From: Rufibacter roseus
GTDB lineage: Bacteria > Bacteroidota > Bacteroidia > Cytophagales > Hymenobacteraceae
Assembly: GCF_001647285.1 (NCBI RefSeq)
Contig: NZ_LRML01000003.1
Coordinates: 186,001 to 250,000 of the forward strand
DNA: 64,000 nucleotides
Reading direction: 5' to 3'
Under the pieces are notes generated by a model, which worked only from the letters and a program-made list of their open reading frames with translations, was not told the origin of the DNA and did not search any database. Each line of letters starts with the position of its first letter. Position 1 is the first letter of the stretch. Positions 52,184 to 60,281 of this stretch are shown in pieces. The position numbers and the translations under genes are program-made.

Positions 52184-52229
52184 AATATGCTGGCCGGGCA
52201 ACTACTTTAAGGTGTCTGACCAGCATATT
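52184..52229. other. Long hairpin between the acyltransferase and argG
   Basis: AATATGCTGG at 52184 and CCAGCATATT at 52220 pair perfectly; the stem can continue inward to about 17 bp with one mismatch and G-U pairs. No T-run follows, so it is more likely an mRNA processing or stability element than a terminator. Confidence 0.55.
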
Positions 52230-52280
52230 CCCTATTAACAGTTTTCAACCCATCATTTATAAGTACCTTACCCTAAACCC

Positions 52281-53477
52281 ATGAAAAAAGTAGTTCTCGC
52301 GTTCAGTGGCGGCTTAGACACATCTTTTTGTGTGAAGTACCTACTGGAACAAGGTTATGAAATCTATTCGGCCATTGTGAACACCGGCGGCTTCTCTGAA
52401 GAGGAGTTGGCGGAGATTGCCCGAAGGGCCGAGAATCTGGGCGTGGCCCAACACGTAACCTTAGACGAAACCGACAACTACTACCAGTCTTGCCTGAAGT
52501 ACCTCATCTTCGGCAACGTACTGAAGAACAACACCTATCCGCTATCGGTGAGCGCGGAGCGTATTTCTCAGGCAGTGGCCATTGCCAAATACGCCCAGCA
52601 AATTGGTGCAGAAGCAGTAGCGCACGGTAGCACGGGCGCGGGCAACGACCAGGTACGGTTTGACATGGTATTCAACATTCTGGTACCCAATGTAGAAATC
52701 ATCACTCCCATTCGTGACCTTAAACTGTCGCGCGAGGAGGAAATTGCCTACCTGAAAGAGCGGGGCGTGGAGATGGACTTCCAGAAGGCGCAGTACTCTA
52801 TCAACAAGGGTATCTGGGGTACTTCTGTAGGTGGTAAAGAGACCCTGACGTCGCACCAGGCACTTCCTGAATCTGCGTACCCAACCCAGTTAACGAAAGA
52901 AACGCCCGAGCGTATTACGCTGCACTTTAAAAACGGCGAGCCGGTTGGCTTGAACGATGAGATGTTCGACAACCCAGTACACGTTATTCAAAAGCTGCAG
53001 GAGATTGCCGGGGCCTTCGCCATTGGCCGTGACATTCACGTGGGCGATACTATCATTGGTATTAAAGGCCGCGTGGGTTTTGAGGCGGCGGCTCCTATGG
53101 TTATTATCAAAGCACACCACGCCCTGGAGAAACATACGCTTACTAAGTGGCAGTTGTACTGGAAAGACAGCCTGGCTACCTGGTACGGCAACTGGATGCA
53201 TGAAGGTCAGTTCCTGGACCCAACCATGCGCAACATCGAGACCTTCCTTACTGACACGCAGAAAACCGTGACGGGCAAAGTACACGTGTGGCTGGCCCCG
53301 TACCGGTTCCAGGTGGAAGGCATTGAATCAGAGCATGATTTGATGTCGTCTAAATTCGGTTCTTATGGCGAGATGAACAATGCCTGGAGTGGCGAAGACG
53401 TGAAAGGCTTCTCCAAGATTTTCGGGAACCAGACCATGATGTACCGCTTAATTAACGGCGAAGATGGCGCAGAGTAA
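52281..53477 (+). CDS. argG: Argininosuccinate synthase
   Basis: A 398-residue enzyme joining citrulline and aspartate with ATP to make argininosuccinate in the cytosol. The ATP pyrophosphatase P-loop LAFSGGLDTSFC opens the protein, and the second signature GSTGAGNDQVRFD is near residue 115. The end overlaps the argC start by 14 bases, so translation is coupled. Sequence is the Bacteroidota type, in which IVNTGGFSEEELAEI follows the first domain. Confidence 0.96.
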   Translation: MKKVVLAFSGGLDTSFCVKYLLEQGYEIYSAIVNTGGFSEEELAEIARRAENLGVAQHVTLDETDNYYQSCLKYLIFGNVLKNNTYPLSVSAERISQAVAIAKYAQQIGAEAVAHGSTGAGNDQVRFDMVFNILVPNVEIITPIRDLKLSREEEIAYLKERGVEMDFQKAQYSINKGIWGTSVGGKETLTSHQALPESAYPTQLTKETPERITLHFKNGEPVGLNDEMFDNPVHVIQKLQEIAGAFAIGRDIHVGDTIIGIKGRVGFEAAAPMVIIKAHHALEKHTLTKWQLYWKDSLATWYGNWMHEGQFLDPTMRNIETFLTDTQKTVTGKVHVWLAPYRFQVEGIESEHDLMSSKFGSYGEMNNAWSGEDVKGFSKIFGNQTMMYRLINGEDGAE

Positions 53478-54456
53478 TCTTATAAAAGTGGGCATAGTAG
53501 GCGGAGCAGGCTACACCGGTGGTGAACTGTTGCGCCTGCTGGTGCACCACCCGCACGTACAGATAGCCTTTGTACATAGCAACAGCCAGGCCGGCAAACC
53601 CGTCACCGACACTCACACCGACCTGCTTGGCGACACAGACTTAGTCTTCACCAACGAGCTGAGCATCGAGGTAGACGTACTGTTCCTCTGCGTAGGCCAC
53701 GGAGATGCGAAGAAATTCTTAGACGCCAATCCTATTCCAGACACAGTAAAGATTATTGACCTGAGCCAGGATTTTCGACTCACTGCGAAGTCATCTTTGG
53801 GCAACCGCCAATTTGTGTACGGCCTGCCCGAGTTGAACCGTGAACAGATTAAAACCGCCGCCAATGTAGCGAACCCAGGTTGCTTTGCGACGGCTATTCA
53901 GTTAGCCTTGCTCCCGCTCGCTCAGAATGGTTCCTTGCCAGAAGAAGTACACGTGAGCGGCATTACGGGCTCTACGGGCGCGGGCCAGAAACTGGCCGAG
54001 ACCTCCCACTTCAGCTGGCGCAACAACAATATCTCCAGCTACAAAGTGTTCGGCCACCAGCACTTGCTTGAGATTACCGAAAGCCTGCAAGCGCTGCAAA
54101 GCAAGTTAGACACCGCCATTCGGTTTGTGCCCTACCGCGGTAACTTCAGCCGAGGCATTCTGTGCACCACCTACCTGCACTCAGACCTGAGCCTAGAAGA
54201 AGCGCAGCAATTATACAGGCAGTTCTACAAAGGACACCCGTACACCATCGTCACGGATAATAATACAGATTTGAAACAAGTGGTGAATACGAACAAATGC
54301 CTTATATATATTGAGAAGCACGACAACCAATTGGTCATTACCAGCCTGATTGACAACCTTTTGAAAGGCGCCAGTGGCCAGGCCGTGCAGAACATGAATT
54401 TGTTGTTCGGGCTGGAAGAAAGAGCCGGCTTGCAGTTGAAAGCCATTGGGTTTTAA
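53464..54456 (+). CDS. argC: N-acetyl (or N-succinyl)-gamma-glutamyl-phosphate reductase
   Basis: A 330-residue NADPH-dependent reductase for step three. Nucleotide motif GIVGGAGYTGGELLRLL at the N-terminus; catalytic Cys140 in ANPGCFATAIQLALLPL; later HQHLLEITESL. It overlaps argG. Whether the acyl group on the substrate is acetyl or succinyl is not decided by this enzyme's sequence alone. Confidence 0.95.
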   Translation: MAQSNLIKVGIVGGAGYTGGELLRLLVHHPHVQIAFVHSNSQAGKPVTDTHTDLLGDTDLVFTNELSIEVDVLFLCVGHGDAKKFLDANPIPDTVKIIDLSQDFRLTAKSSLGNRQFVYGLPELNREQIKTAANVANPGCFATAIQLALLPLAQNGSLPEEVHVSGITGSTGAGQKLAETSHFSWRNNNISSYKVFGHQHLLEITESLQALQSKLDTAIRFVPYRGNFSRGILCTTYLHSDLSLEEAQQLYRQFYKGHPYTIVTDNNTDLKQVVNTNKCLIYIEKHDNQLVITSLIDNLLKGASGQAVQNMNLLFGLEERAGLQLKAIGF

Positions 54457-54486
54457 CTCAATTCGCGGTTGCAACAGAAGTAGGAC

Positions 54487-54528
54487 AGCTGCTTATAGGC
54501 TGTTTTCAGAAAAACGGACCCAAAATAG
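54487..54528. repeat. CTGTTTT palindrome, copy 26
   Basis: Partial outer arms; the inner CTGTTTTC / GAAAAACGG pair. It lies between argC and argD. Confidence 0.5.
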
Positions 54529-54536
54529 AAATTGGA

Positions 54537-54571
54537 GTCTGATGTCTTACGTCTTGAATCTTACGTCTTCA
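54537..54571 (+). repeat. Seven-base periodic tract before argD (GTCTTAC type)
   Basis: GTCTGAT, GTCTTAC, GTCTTGA, ATCTTAC, GTCTTCA; it ends two bases before the argD ATG, where a ribosome-binding site would otherwise be. Confidence 0.7.
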
Positions 54572-54573
54572 AA

Positions 54574-55701
54574 ATGAATCTCTTCGATGTTTATCCCCTT
54601 TTCAATATAACTCCTGTGAAAGCCCTCGGCTCAAAACTCTGGGACGAGAACGGCACCGAGTACCTGGATTTGTACGGCGGCCATGCCGTGATTTCCATCG
54701 GCCACAGCCACCCACATTACGTGCAGCGCCTCACGGAGCAACTGAACAACATTGGCTTTTACTCCAACTCCGTACAGATTCCGCAGCAACAGGAATTGGC
54801 CGACAAATTAGGGAAACTGAGCGGCTACGAAGATTACCAGCTGTTCCTGATTAACTCGGGCGCGGAGGCGAACGAGAATGCTTTGAAGCTGGCGTCGTTC
54901 CACACGGGTCGCAAGAAGGTAATTTCCTTTAGCAAGTCGTTTCACGGCAGAACCTCGGCGGTAGTAGCCGCTACCGATGACCCTAGCATTGTGGCCCCTG
55001 TGAACGAGACGGAGAACATCATTTTCCTGCCGTTCAATGATGCTGCCGCCGTAGAGGAGGCTTTGGCAACAAACGAGGTAGCGGCCATCATAGTGGAAGG
55101 CATTCAGGGCGTGGGCGGCGTGAACGTTCCTACCAGCCAGTTTTTGCAGGATTTGGAAAAACTAGCCAAGAAACACGGCGCTTTGCTTATCCTGGATGAA
55201 ATCCAGTCGGGCTACGGGCGTTCTGGTAAGTTCTTCGCGCACCAGCACGCAGGCATCAAACCAGATTTGATTACCATCGCCAAAGGCATGGGCAACGGCT
55301 TCCCCGTGGCGGGCGTTCTGATTTCGCTTGAAATTCCCGCCAAACACGGAATGCTAGGCACCACCTTTGGGGGAAATTACCTGGCCTGCGCTGCAGCTCT
55401 GGCCGTGCTGGAAGTAATGGAACAGGAAAACCTGGTAGACAATGCCGCCGCCATGGGCGAGTACCTCATGGAAAAAGCCAAAGCCCTGCCAGGTGTAAAA
55501 GAAGTGCGCGGTCAGGGATTGATGGTAGGCATTGAGCTGGAGACACCCTGCGCTCCCCTTCGCAAGGCATTGTTAGACGAGTACCAAATCTTCACCGGCT
55601 CCGCCTCCAACAAAAAAACCATCCGTGTACTGCCTGCCTTAAATGTGACGCAGGCAGAGTTGGATAGATTTTTAGAGGCGTTTGCTGCCTTGGTAAAATA
55701 G
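54574..55701 (+). CDS. argD: Acylornithine aminotransferase
   Basis: A 375-residue class III PLP aminotransferase for step four. I chose the ATG at 54574 (MNLFDVYPLFNITPVKALGSKLWD) over 54532, whose extra codons are the periodic tract. The PLP lysine is Lys237 in TIAKGMGNGFP, with the cofactor-binding aspartate in LDEIQSGYGRSG and the SGAEANENALKLA loop. Substrate in this cluster is acetyl- or succinylornithine. Confidence 0.94.
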   Translation: MNLFDVYPLFNITPVKALGSKLWDENGTEYLDLYGGHAVISIGHSHPHYVQRLTEQLNNIGFYSNSVQIPQQQELADKLGKLSGYEDYQLFLINSGAEANENALKLASFHTGRKKVISFSKSFHGRTSAVVAATDDPSIVAPVNETENIIFLPFNDAAAVEEALATNEVAAIIVEGIQGVGGVNVPTSQFLQDLEKLAKKHGALLILDEIQSGYGRSGKFFAHQHAGIKPDLITIAKGMGNGFPVAGVLISLEIPAKHGMLGTTFGGNYLACAAALAVLEVMEQENLVDNAAAMGEYLMEKAKALPGVKEVRGQGLMVGIELETPCAPLRKALLDEYQIFTGSASNKKTIRVLPALNVTQAELDRFLEAFAALVK

Positions 55702-55784
55702 ACACAAGATGTAAGACATAAGACACAAGACTTTTGATATAAGATGGAAAATCTTGTGTCTTATGTCTTGCGTCTTGAATCCCA
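55701..55784. repeat. Twelve-unit seven-base periodic inverted array between argD and argF'
   Basis: Units in register: GACACAA, GATGTAA, GACATAA, GACACAA, GACTTTT, GATATAA, GATGGAA, AATCTTG, TGTCTTA, TGTCTTG, CGTCTTG, AATCCCA. The first seven are GAC/GAT-type, the rest are their reverse complement, so the array can fold on itself. It occupies the whole gap between the two genes. Confidence 0.75.
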
Positions 55785-55791
55785 AAATAAA

Positions 55792-56748
55792 ATGAAGCAA
55801 TTCACTTCCGTTCACGACGTAGAAGATATAAACGCCCTAGTGCAGGAAGCGCTGGAGCTGAAGAAAAACCCGTACGCATTTGAGCATTTGGGCAAGCGCA
55901 AGACCTTGGGTCTTATTTTCCTGAACCCCAGCTTACGCACCCGCCTCAGCACGCAGAAAGCCGCGCAGAGCTTGGGCATGAACGTGATGGTCATGAACAT
56001 GGGCCAGGAAGGCTGGGCACTGGAAACCCAGGACGGCGCCATTATGAACGGCACCACCGTGGAACACATTAAAGATGCCGCCGCTGTGATGGGCGAATAC
56101 TGCGATGTGCTAGGCCTCCGCTCCTTTCCCAAACTGCAGAACGTAGAAGAAGATTATTCCGAAGAGATTCTGAAGAAGTTCATCCAGTACTCCAACGTGC
56201 CTTTCGTGAGCCTAGAATCGGCCACCCGCCACCCGTTGCAGAGTTTGGCCGACTTAGTAACCATTACCGAGCACGCCCCGCAAGGCCGTCGTCCGAAGGT
56301 GGTATTGACCTGGGGACCGCACGTGAAAGCACTGCCGCAGGCCGTGCCGAACTCTTTTGCCGAATGGATGTGCGCCGCTGATGTGGACTTCGTCATCACC
56401 CACCCAGAAGGCTATGAGTTAGACCCGCAGTTCACCAACGGCGCAACCATCACCCACAACCAGCAAGAGGCTTTAGAAGGTGCCGACTTTATCTACATAA
56501 AGAACTGGTCCACCTTTCAGCCCCAATACGGGCAGGTGCTCACGCAAGACCCCAGCTGGATGCTCACGAACCAGCACTTGGCCAACACCAACAACGCCAA
56601 AGTCATGCATTGCCTACCCGTTCGCCGCAACGTGGAACTGAGCGATGAAATTTTGGACGGCCCGAACTCCCTGGTAGTAAACGAAGCCGCCAATCGTGAA
56701 TTCGCCGCCCAGGCGGTGCTGAAGCAGTTGCTGGAAGGGATTCAGTAA
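55792..56748 (+). CDS. argF': N-acylornithine carbamoyltransferase, probably N-succinylornithine type
   Basis: A 318-residue transcarbamylase from the ATG at 55792 (MKQFTSVHDVEDINALVQEA). Carbamoyl-phosphate motif SLRTR at residues 47-51 and HCLPVRR near 273 are present. It is the acetyl/succinylornithine branch, not OTCase: no SMG ornithine loop, and GQEGWALETQDGAIMNGTTVEHI matches the branch. The residue before EHI is Val90; by hand alignment this is the position where acetylornithine enzymes have Glu92 and the Bacteroides succinylornithine enzyme has Pro90. From memory, changing that Glu to Val converts an acetylornithine enzyme into a succinylornithine one, so the succinyl route is favoured. 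Confidence 0.9.
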   Translation: MKQFTSVHDVEDINALVQEALELKKNPYAFEHLGKRKTLGLIFLNPSLRTRLSTQKAAQSLGMNVMVMNMGQEGWALETQDGAIMNGTTVEHIKDAAAVMGEYCDVLGLRSFPKLQNVEEDYSEEILKKFIQYSNVPFVSLESATRHPLQSLADLVTITEHAPQGRRPKVVLTWGPHVKALPQAVPNSFAEWMCAADVDFVITHPEGYELDPQFTNGATITHNQQEALEGADFIYIKNWSTFQPQYGQVLTQDPSWMLTNQHLANTNNAKVMHCLPVRRNVELSDEILDGPNSLVVNEAANREFAAQAVLKQLLEGIQ

Positions 56749-56757
56749 ATGAACCGA

Positions 56758-56790
56758 AGACCTCACAGGTTTTAAAAACCTGTGAGGTCT
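56758..56790. terminator. Hairpin after argF'
   Basis: AGACCTCACAGGTTTT and its inverse form a perfect stem with almost no loop. No T-run follows on either side; related to the stem at 61657. Confidence 0.5.
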
Positions 56791-56842
56791 GGCTGATGGA
56801 CCGCATATAGCTCTAATCATAAGTTTACCTCCTCATTGTCAT

Positions 56843-56986
56843 CCTGAAAGGACCTTGTGGGCGAGCTAATTAAACAATTGCCTAACACAAATACTGTTTT
56901 CGCCCTGTTTTTGAGAAAATAAGCTAAAAACAAAAGTAAAGCTCTTAGCCACTGCCTTTCAAATTCGCCCACAAGGTCCTTTCAGG
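56843..56986. repeat. 144-bp element with perfect 22-bp inverted ends
   Basis: CCTGAAAGGACCTTGTGGGC at 56843 continues to GA (22 bases) and is exactly inverted at 56965-56986. It encloses CTGTTTT palindrome copy 27. The gap 56749-57087 between argF' and argB consists of this, the hairpin at 56758 and a periodic tract. Confidence 0.7.
56894..56932. repeat. CTGTTTT palindrome, copy 27
   Basis: Nested within the 144-bp inverted-end element. Confidence 0.65.
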
Positions 56987-57054
56987 AGACAGAAGATAAG
57001 AAAGCCTTGTAGCTGTTTAGAATAAGAATAAAAGAATAAATCACGTGTCGTGCT

Positions 57055-57082
57055 ACTTGATACGCGATACCTGATACGAACA
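57055..57082 (+). repeat. Seven-base periodic tract before argB (ACTTGAT type)
   Basis: ACTTGAT, ACGCGAT, ACCTGAT, ACGAACA, ending six bases before the argB ATG. Confidence 0.55.
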
Positions 57083-57087
57083 AAAAC

Positions 57088-57882
57088 ATGCAGAAACTCA
57101 ACATCATCAAAATAGGCGGCAACGTACTGGATAACCCGGCGCAGCTGGAGCAATTCCTGACGGATTTTGCGGCTGTGCCTGGCCCGAAGGTGCTGGTGCA
57201 CGGCGGCGGCAAAATTGCCTCGGAACTGGGCAAACAGCTGGGAATTGAACCCAACATGGTCAACGGCCGCCGCATCACTGATGCTGATACTCTTCGCGTG
57301 GTGACCATGGTTTATGGTGGGTTGCTGAACAAGAACCTGGTGGCCCAACTGCAAGCCCGCGGTTGCAATGCCCTCGGCCTTACAGGTGCCGATGCCAATG
57401 TCATTCCCGCCCACAAGCGACCGGTGAAAGACGTTGATTACGGCTTCGTGGGCGATGTGGAAAGTCCTGACCAGGTGAATGTGAAGTTCTTAGCATCATT
57501 GGCCGAACAAGGAATTACCCCAGTGTTTGCAGCGCTCACGCACGATGGACAAGGCAGTCTACTTAACACCAACGCAGATACCATTGCCTCTACCCTGGCC
57601 GTGGCCTTGAGCCGCCAGTTTGAGGTGAATCTGATTTACTGTTTCGAGAAGAAAGGCGTACTGTTGGATGTGGAGGACGAAACCAGTGTGATTCACCATT
57701 TGCAGCCTGCCTACTACACTGAATTAAAAGACAAAGGAGCTATTTTTGCAGGTATGCTGCCGAAGCTGGACAACGCCTTCGCGGCGTTGGAGCAAGGCGT
57801 GAAGGCGGTGATTATTGGCGATGCGGCGGAGCTTCATGAAATCGCCGGAGGCGGAAAAGCGGGCACCAGGATAACGCTATAG
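57088..57882 (+). CDS. argB: N-acetylglutamate kinase (or N-succinyl equivalent)
   Basis: A 264-residue amino acid kinase for step two. It shows KIGGNVLDNPAQLEQF at the start, the KVLVHGGGKIASELGKQLG substrate-binding loop, MVNGRRITDADTLRVVTMVYGG, and later LTGADANVI and GGGKAGTRITL at the end. This is the short Bacteroidota form. The non-acetylated pathway variant would phosphorylate N-succinylglutamate. Confidence 0.94.
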   Translation: MQKLNIIKIGGNVLDNPAQLEQFLTDFAAVPGPKVLVHGGGKIASELGKQLGIEPNMVNGRRITDADTLRVVTMVYGGLLNKNLVAQLQARGCNALGLTGADANVIPAHKRPVKDVDYGFVGDVESPDQVNVKFLASLAEQGITPVFAALTHDGQGSLLNTNADTIASTLAVALSRQFEVNLIYCFEKKGVLLDVEDETSVIHHLQPAYYTELKDKGAIFAGMLPKLDNAFAALEQGVKAVIIGDAAELHEIAGGGKAGTRITL

Positions 57883-57888
57883 CAAAAA

Positions 57889-58022
57889 CTGGCGCGAGAC
57901 TGAAGTTTCGTGACTTACGGTGGTGCGAGTCTCCAGACTCGCCGTGAACCAAGAGCAAATTACTAAAGTGGAGTCTGGAGACTCCAATCACCTTATGTCA
58001 CGAGTCTGGAGACTCGCGCCAG
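57889..58022. repeat. 134-bp element with CTGGCGCGAG ends
   Basis: Terminal inverted repeats CTGGCGCGAG (57889) and CTCGCGCCAG (58013). Inside are three palindromes of GAGTCTCCAGACTC or GAGTCTGGAGACTC type and a CGTGACTTAC word shared with the element at 30998. The 368-base gap to proC also holds one CTGTTTT palindrome and no gene. Confidence 0.7.
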
Positions 58023-58044
58023 AAAAAGCGTTAGGTTAGGACCT

Positions 58045-58083
58045 CGTTTTTAGCCTGACTTTTAGAAAACAGGCCGAAAACGC
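58045..58083. repeat. CTGTTTT palindrome, copy 28
   Basis: Ends GGCCGAAAACGC; between the 134-bp element and proC. Confidence 0.7.
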
Positions 58084-58250
58084 ATGGACTGTGCGATGTT
58101 GAAAAACTTACAAGTTCAGTACCGCAGCCAGCGAATACTCAAAAGATCTCGTAGCGTCCAGCGGACCTGCGAGCGTCTCTGCCAGAAGCGTTGGTACCAC
58201 AACAACAAAAGAAATACAGCCTCACCAAAGGCTACAACATACAGAATACC

Positions 58251-59072
58251 ATGAGTGACCAATACAAGAAAATAGCCATTCTGGGCGGTGGCAACATGGG
58301 CATTGCGCTGGCGAAGGGCATGGTGGCCTCGGGCAAGTACCGCGCCGAAGACATTACCCTCACCCGCCGCAACACCAAAGCGCTGGCCCCGCTGGTGGAG
58401 CAAGGCTACCGCGCCTCCAGCAACAACGCCCTGGCGGTGGCCGAGGCCGATATCATTGTGCTCAGCATCTTGCCGCAGCAACTGGACAGCGTGCTGGACA
58501 ACATCTCCGAGAGCATTGACCCTAGCCGCCATCTGTTCATTTCCATCGTGACGGGCGTGGCCGTGACCGACATCATTACCCGCATTGGCAAGGTGGTGGA
58601 AGTGGTGCGCGCCATGCCCAACACCGCCATCGCCATTCAGGAATCTATGACCTGTATTGCCAGCAAAAATGCCTCGGCGGAGAACATGGCCCTGGTGAAA
58701 GAAATCTTCTCGGCCGTGGGCGAGACCGTGGAAATTGAGGAAGAACTTATGTCTTCGGCTACCGCATTGGTGGCCTGTGGCATTGCTTTCTTTTTGCGGT
58801 CCATCCGCGCAGCGGCGCAGGGTGGCACCGAGATTGGTTTTCATGCGGGAGATGCGCTGCGTATGGCCGCTCAAACCGCCAAAGGTGCGGCTTCGCTGTT
58901 GCTTCACTTCGGCAGTCACCCAGAGAATGAAATTGACAAGGTAACTTCGCCCAAAGGCTGCACCATTGCGGGCTTGAACGAGATGGAGCACAATGGCTTC
59001 AGCTCTGCCATGATAAAAGGCATCAGGACCTCGGCCAATAAGGCGGAGAAATTGTACACTGACGAAAAGTAG
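58251..59072 (+). CDS. proC: Pyrroline-5-carboxylate reductase
   Basis: A 273-residue NAD(P)H-dependent enzyme making proline from pyrroline-5-carboxylate. Start set at ATG 58251 (MSDQYKKIAILGGGNMGIALAKGM), which puts the dinucleotide-binding glycines at the usual distance. Later landmarks: VEVVRAMPNTAIAIQESMTCI and the C-terminal dimer region with VTSPKGCTIAGLNEMEHNGF. Its position inside an arginine cluster ties the two glutamate-derived pathways together. Confidence 0.94.
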   Translation: MSDQYKKIAILGGGNMGIALAKGMVASGKYRAEDITLTRRNTKALAPLVEQGYRASSNNALAVAEADIIVLSILPQQLDSVLDNISESIDPSRHLFISIVTGVAVTDIITRIGKVVEVVRAMPNTAIAIQESMTCIASKNASAENMALVKEIFSAVGETVEIEEELMSSATALVACGIAFFLRSIRAAAQGGTEIGFHAGDALRMAAQTAKGAASLLLHFGSHPENEIDKVTSPKGCTIAGLNEMEHNGFSSAMIKGIRTSANKAEKLYTDEK

Positions 59073-59105
59073 AGACCAGGCATTGCCTTGTCTCTACCCG
59101 CATTG

Positions 59106-59145
59106 CTGTTTTGGTGCTGTTTTTCAGAAATGAAGCCCAAAACAG
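59106..59145. repeat. CTGTTTT palindrome, copy 29
   Basis: Outer arms GCTGTTTTGG / CCCAAAACAG; lies between proC and argE. Confidence 0.65.
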
Positions 59146-59156
59146 AAAATCAGAAG

Positions 59157-59205
59157 ATGTAAACATCCCCCTGCCCCCTTCAAAGGGGGAGTATCGGGTA
59201 GCGTA
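59157..59205 (-). repeat. GC-rich dispersed repeat, copy before argE
   Basis: ATGTAAACATCCCCC and CTTCAAAGGGGGAGTATCGG, the inverse of the 37029 copy. It ends ten bases before the argE ATG. Confidence 0.6.
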
Positions 59206-59215
59206 CCTTTAGTGC

Positions 59216-60280
59216 ATGAACAACACCTTATACCAAGACGCCCTTTCGCTGTTGCAGCAACTCATCTCCATCCAATCCTTCAGCCGCGAAGAGGCTGGTA
59301 CGGCAGAGGCGATTGCGCAGTTTCTGCAGGCGCGGGGCGTGGATATTCACCGTAAGGAGCACAACGTCTGGGCCTTCAACCAGCACTACAATCCTGCCTT
59401 GCCTACGGTGCTGTTGAACTCGCACCATGACACCGTGAAACCTCACCCCAGTTGGACCTTTGACCCGTTCACGCCCACCGTGCAAGGCGGCAAACTCATT
59501 GGTTTGGGCAGCAATGATGCGGGTGGTTGTTTAGTGGCTTTGATGGCTACGTTCCTGCATTTTTATGAGCGGCAGGATTTAACCTATAACCTGGTATTGG
59601 CGGCTACCGCCGAAGAAGAAATTTCGGGCATAAACGGCATTGAGCTGGTATACCCAGAACTAGGCTCGGTAGAATTTGCCATAGTAGGTGAGCCTACCCA
59701 AATGCACCTGGCCGTAGCCGAGAAAGGTTTGATGGTGCTGGACTGCGTGGCCCACGGCCAAGGCGGACACGCCGCCCGTGAGGAGGGCATCAACGCTATC
59801 TACGAGGCGCTGCCTGATATAGAGTGGTTCCGTACATTCCGCTTCCCGAAGGAGTCCAGCTTCTTGGGGCCTGTCAAAATGAGCGTGACCATCATTCAGG
59901 CAGGTTCGCAGCACAACGTGGTACCCGACCAATGCAAATTCACGGTAGATGTGCGCATGACCGATGCCTATCAGCCTGAGGAGGTGTTGAGCCTAATTCG
60001 GGAGCACGTCAAAAGCGAGGTGACACCACGGTCTACCCGCTTGCGGCCCTCCAGCATTGACCGAAACCACCCCATTGTGCAGTCGGGAATAAAGCTAGGC
60101 CGGAACCTGTACGGCTCCCCTACCACCTCAGACCAGGCTCTGTTGAATATTCCGTCGCTAAAAATTGGGCCCGGAGACTCGGCGCGGTCACATACCGCCA
60201 ATGAATTTATTTATCTTTCAGAATTAGAAGAGGGCATTACCCTTTACATACAATTATTGACTCCTGTTATTACCGCTTAG
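59216..60280 (+). CDS. argE: M20 family acylornithine/acylcitrulline deacylase
   Basis: A 354-residue zinc amidohydrolase of the M20 family (ArgE/DapE). Metal-binding segments are NSHHDTVKP and GLGSNDAGGCLVAL, the catalytic glutamate pair lies in ATAEEEISGINGIE, and HTANEFI near the end supplies another ligand. In the argF' route it removes the acyl group from acylcitrulline before argG acts. The stop is one base before the argH start. Confidence 0.9.
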   Translation: MNNTLYQDALSLLQQLISIQSFSREEAGTAEAIAQFLQARGVDIHRKEHNVWAFNQHYNPALPTVLLNSHHDTVKPHPSWTFDPFTPTVQGGKLIGLGSNDAGGCLVALMATFLHFYERQDLTYNLVLAATAEEEISGINGIELVYPELGSVEFAIVGEPTQMHLAVAEKGLMVLDCVAHGQGGHAAREEGINAIYEALPDIEWFRTFRFPKESSFLGPVKMSVTIIQAGSQHNVVPDQCKFTVDVRMTDAYQPEEVLSLIREHVKSEVTPRSTRLRPSSIDRNHPIVQSGIKLGRNLYGSPTTSDQALLNIPSLKIGPGDSARSHTANEFIYLSELEEGITLYIQLLTPVITA

Positions 60281-60281
60281 C

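Noticed and set aside
55701-55784. CRISPR or coding tandem repeat between argD and argF'
   Set aside because: Unit length of seven and the reversal of the unit in the middle exclude both.
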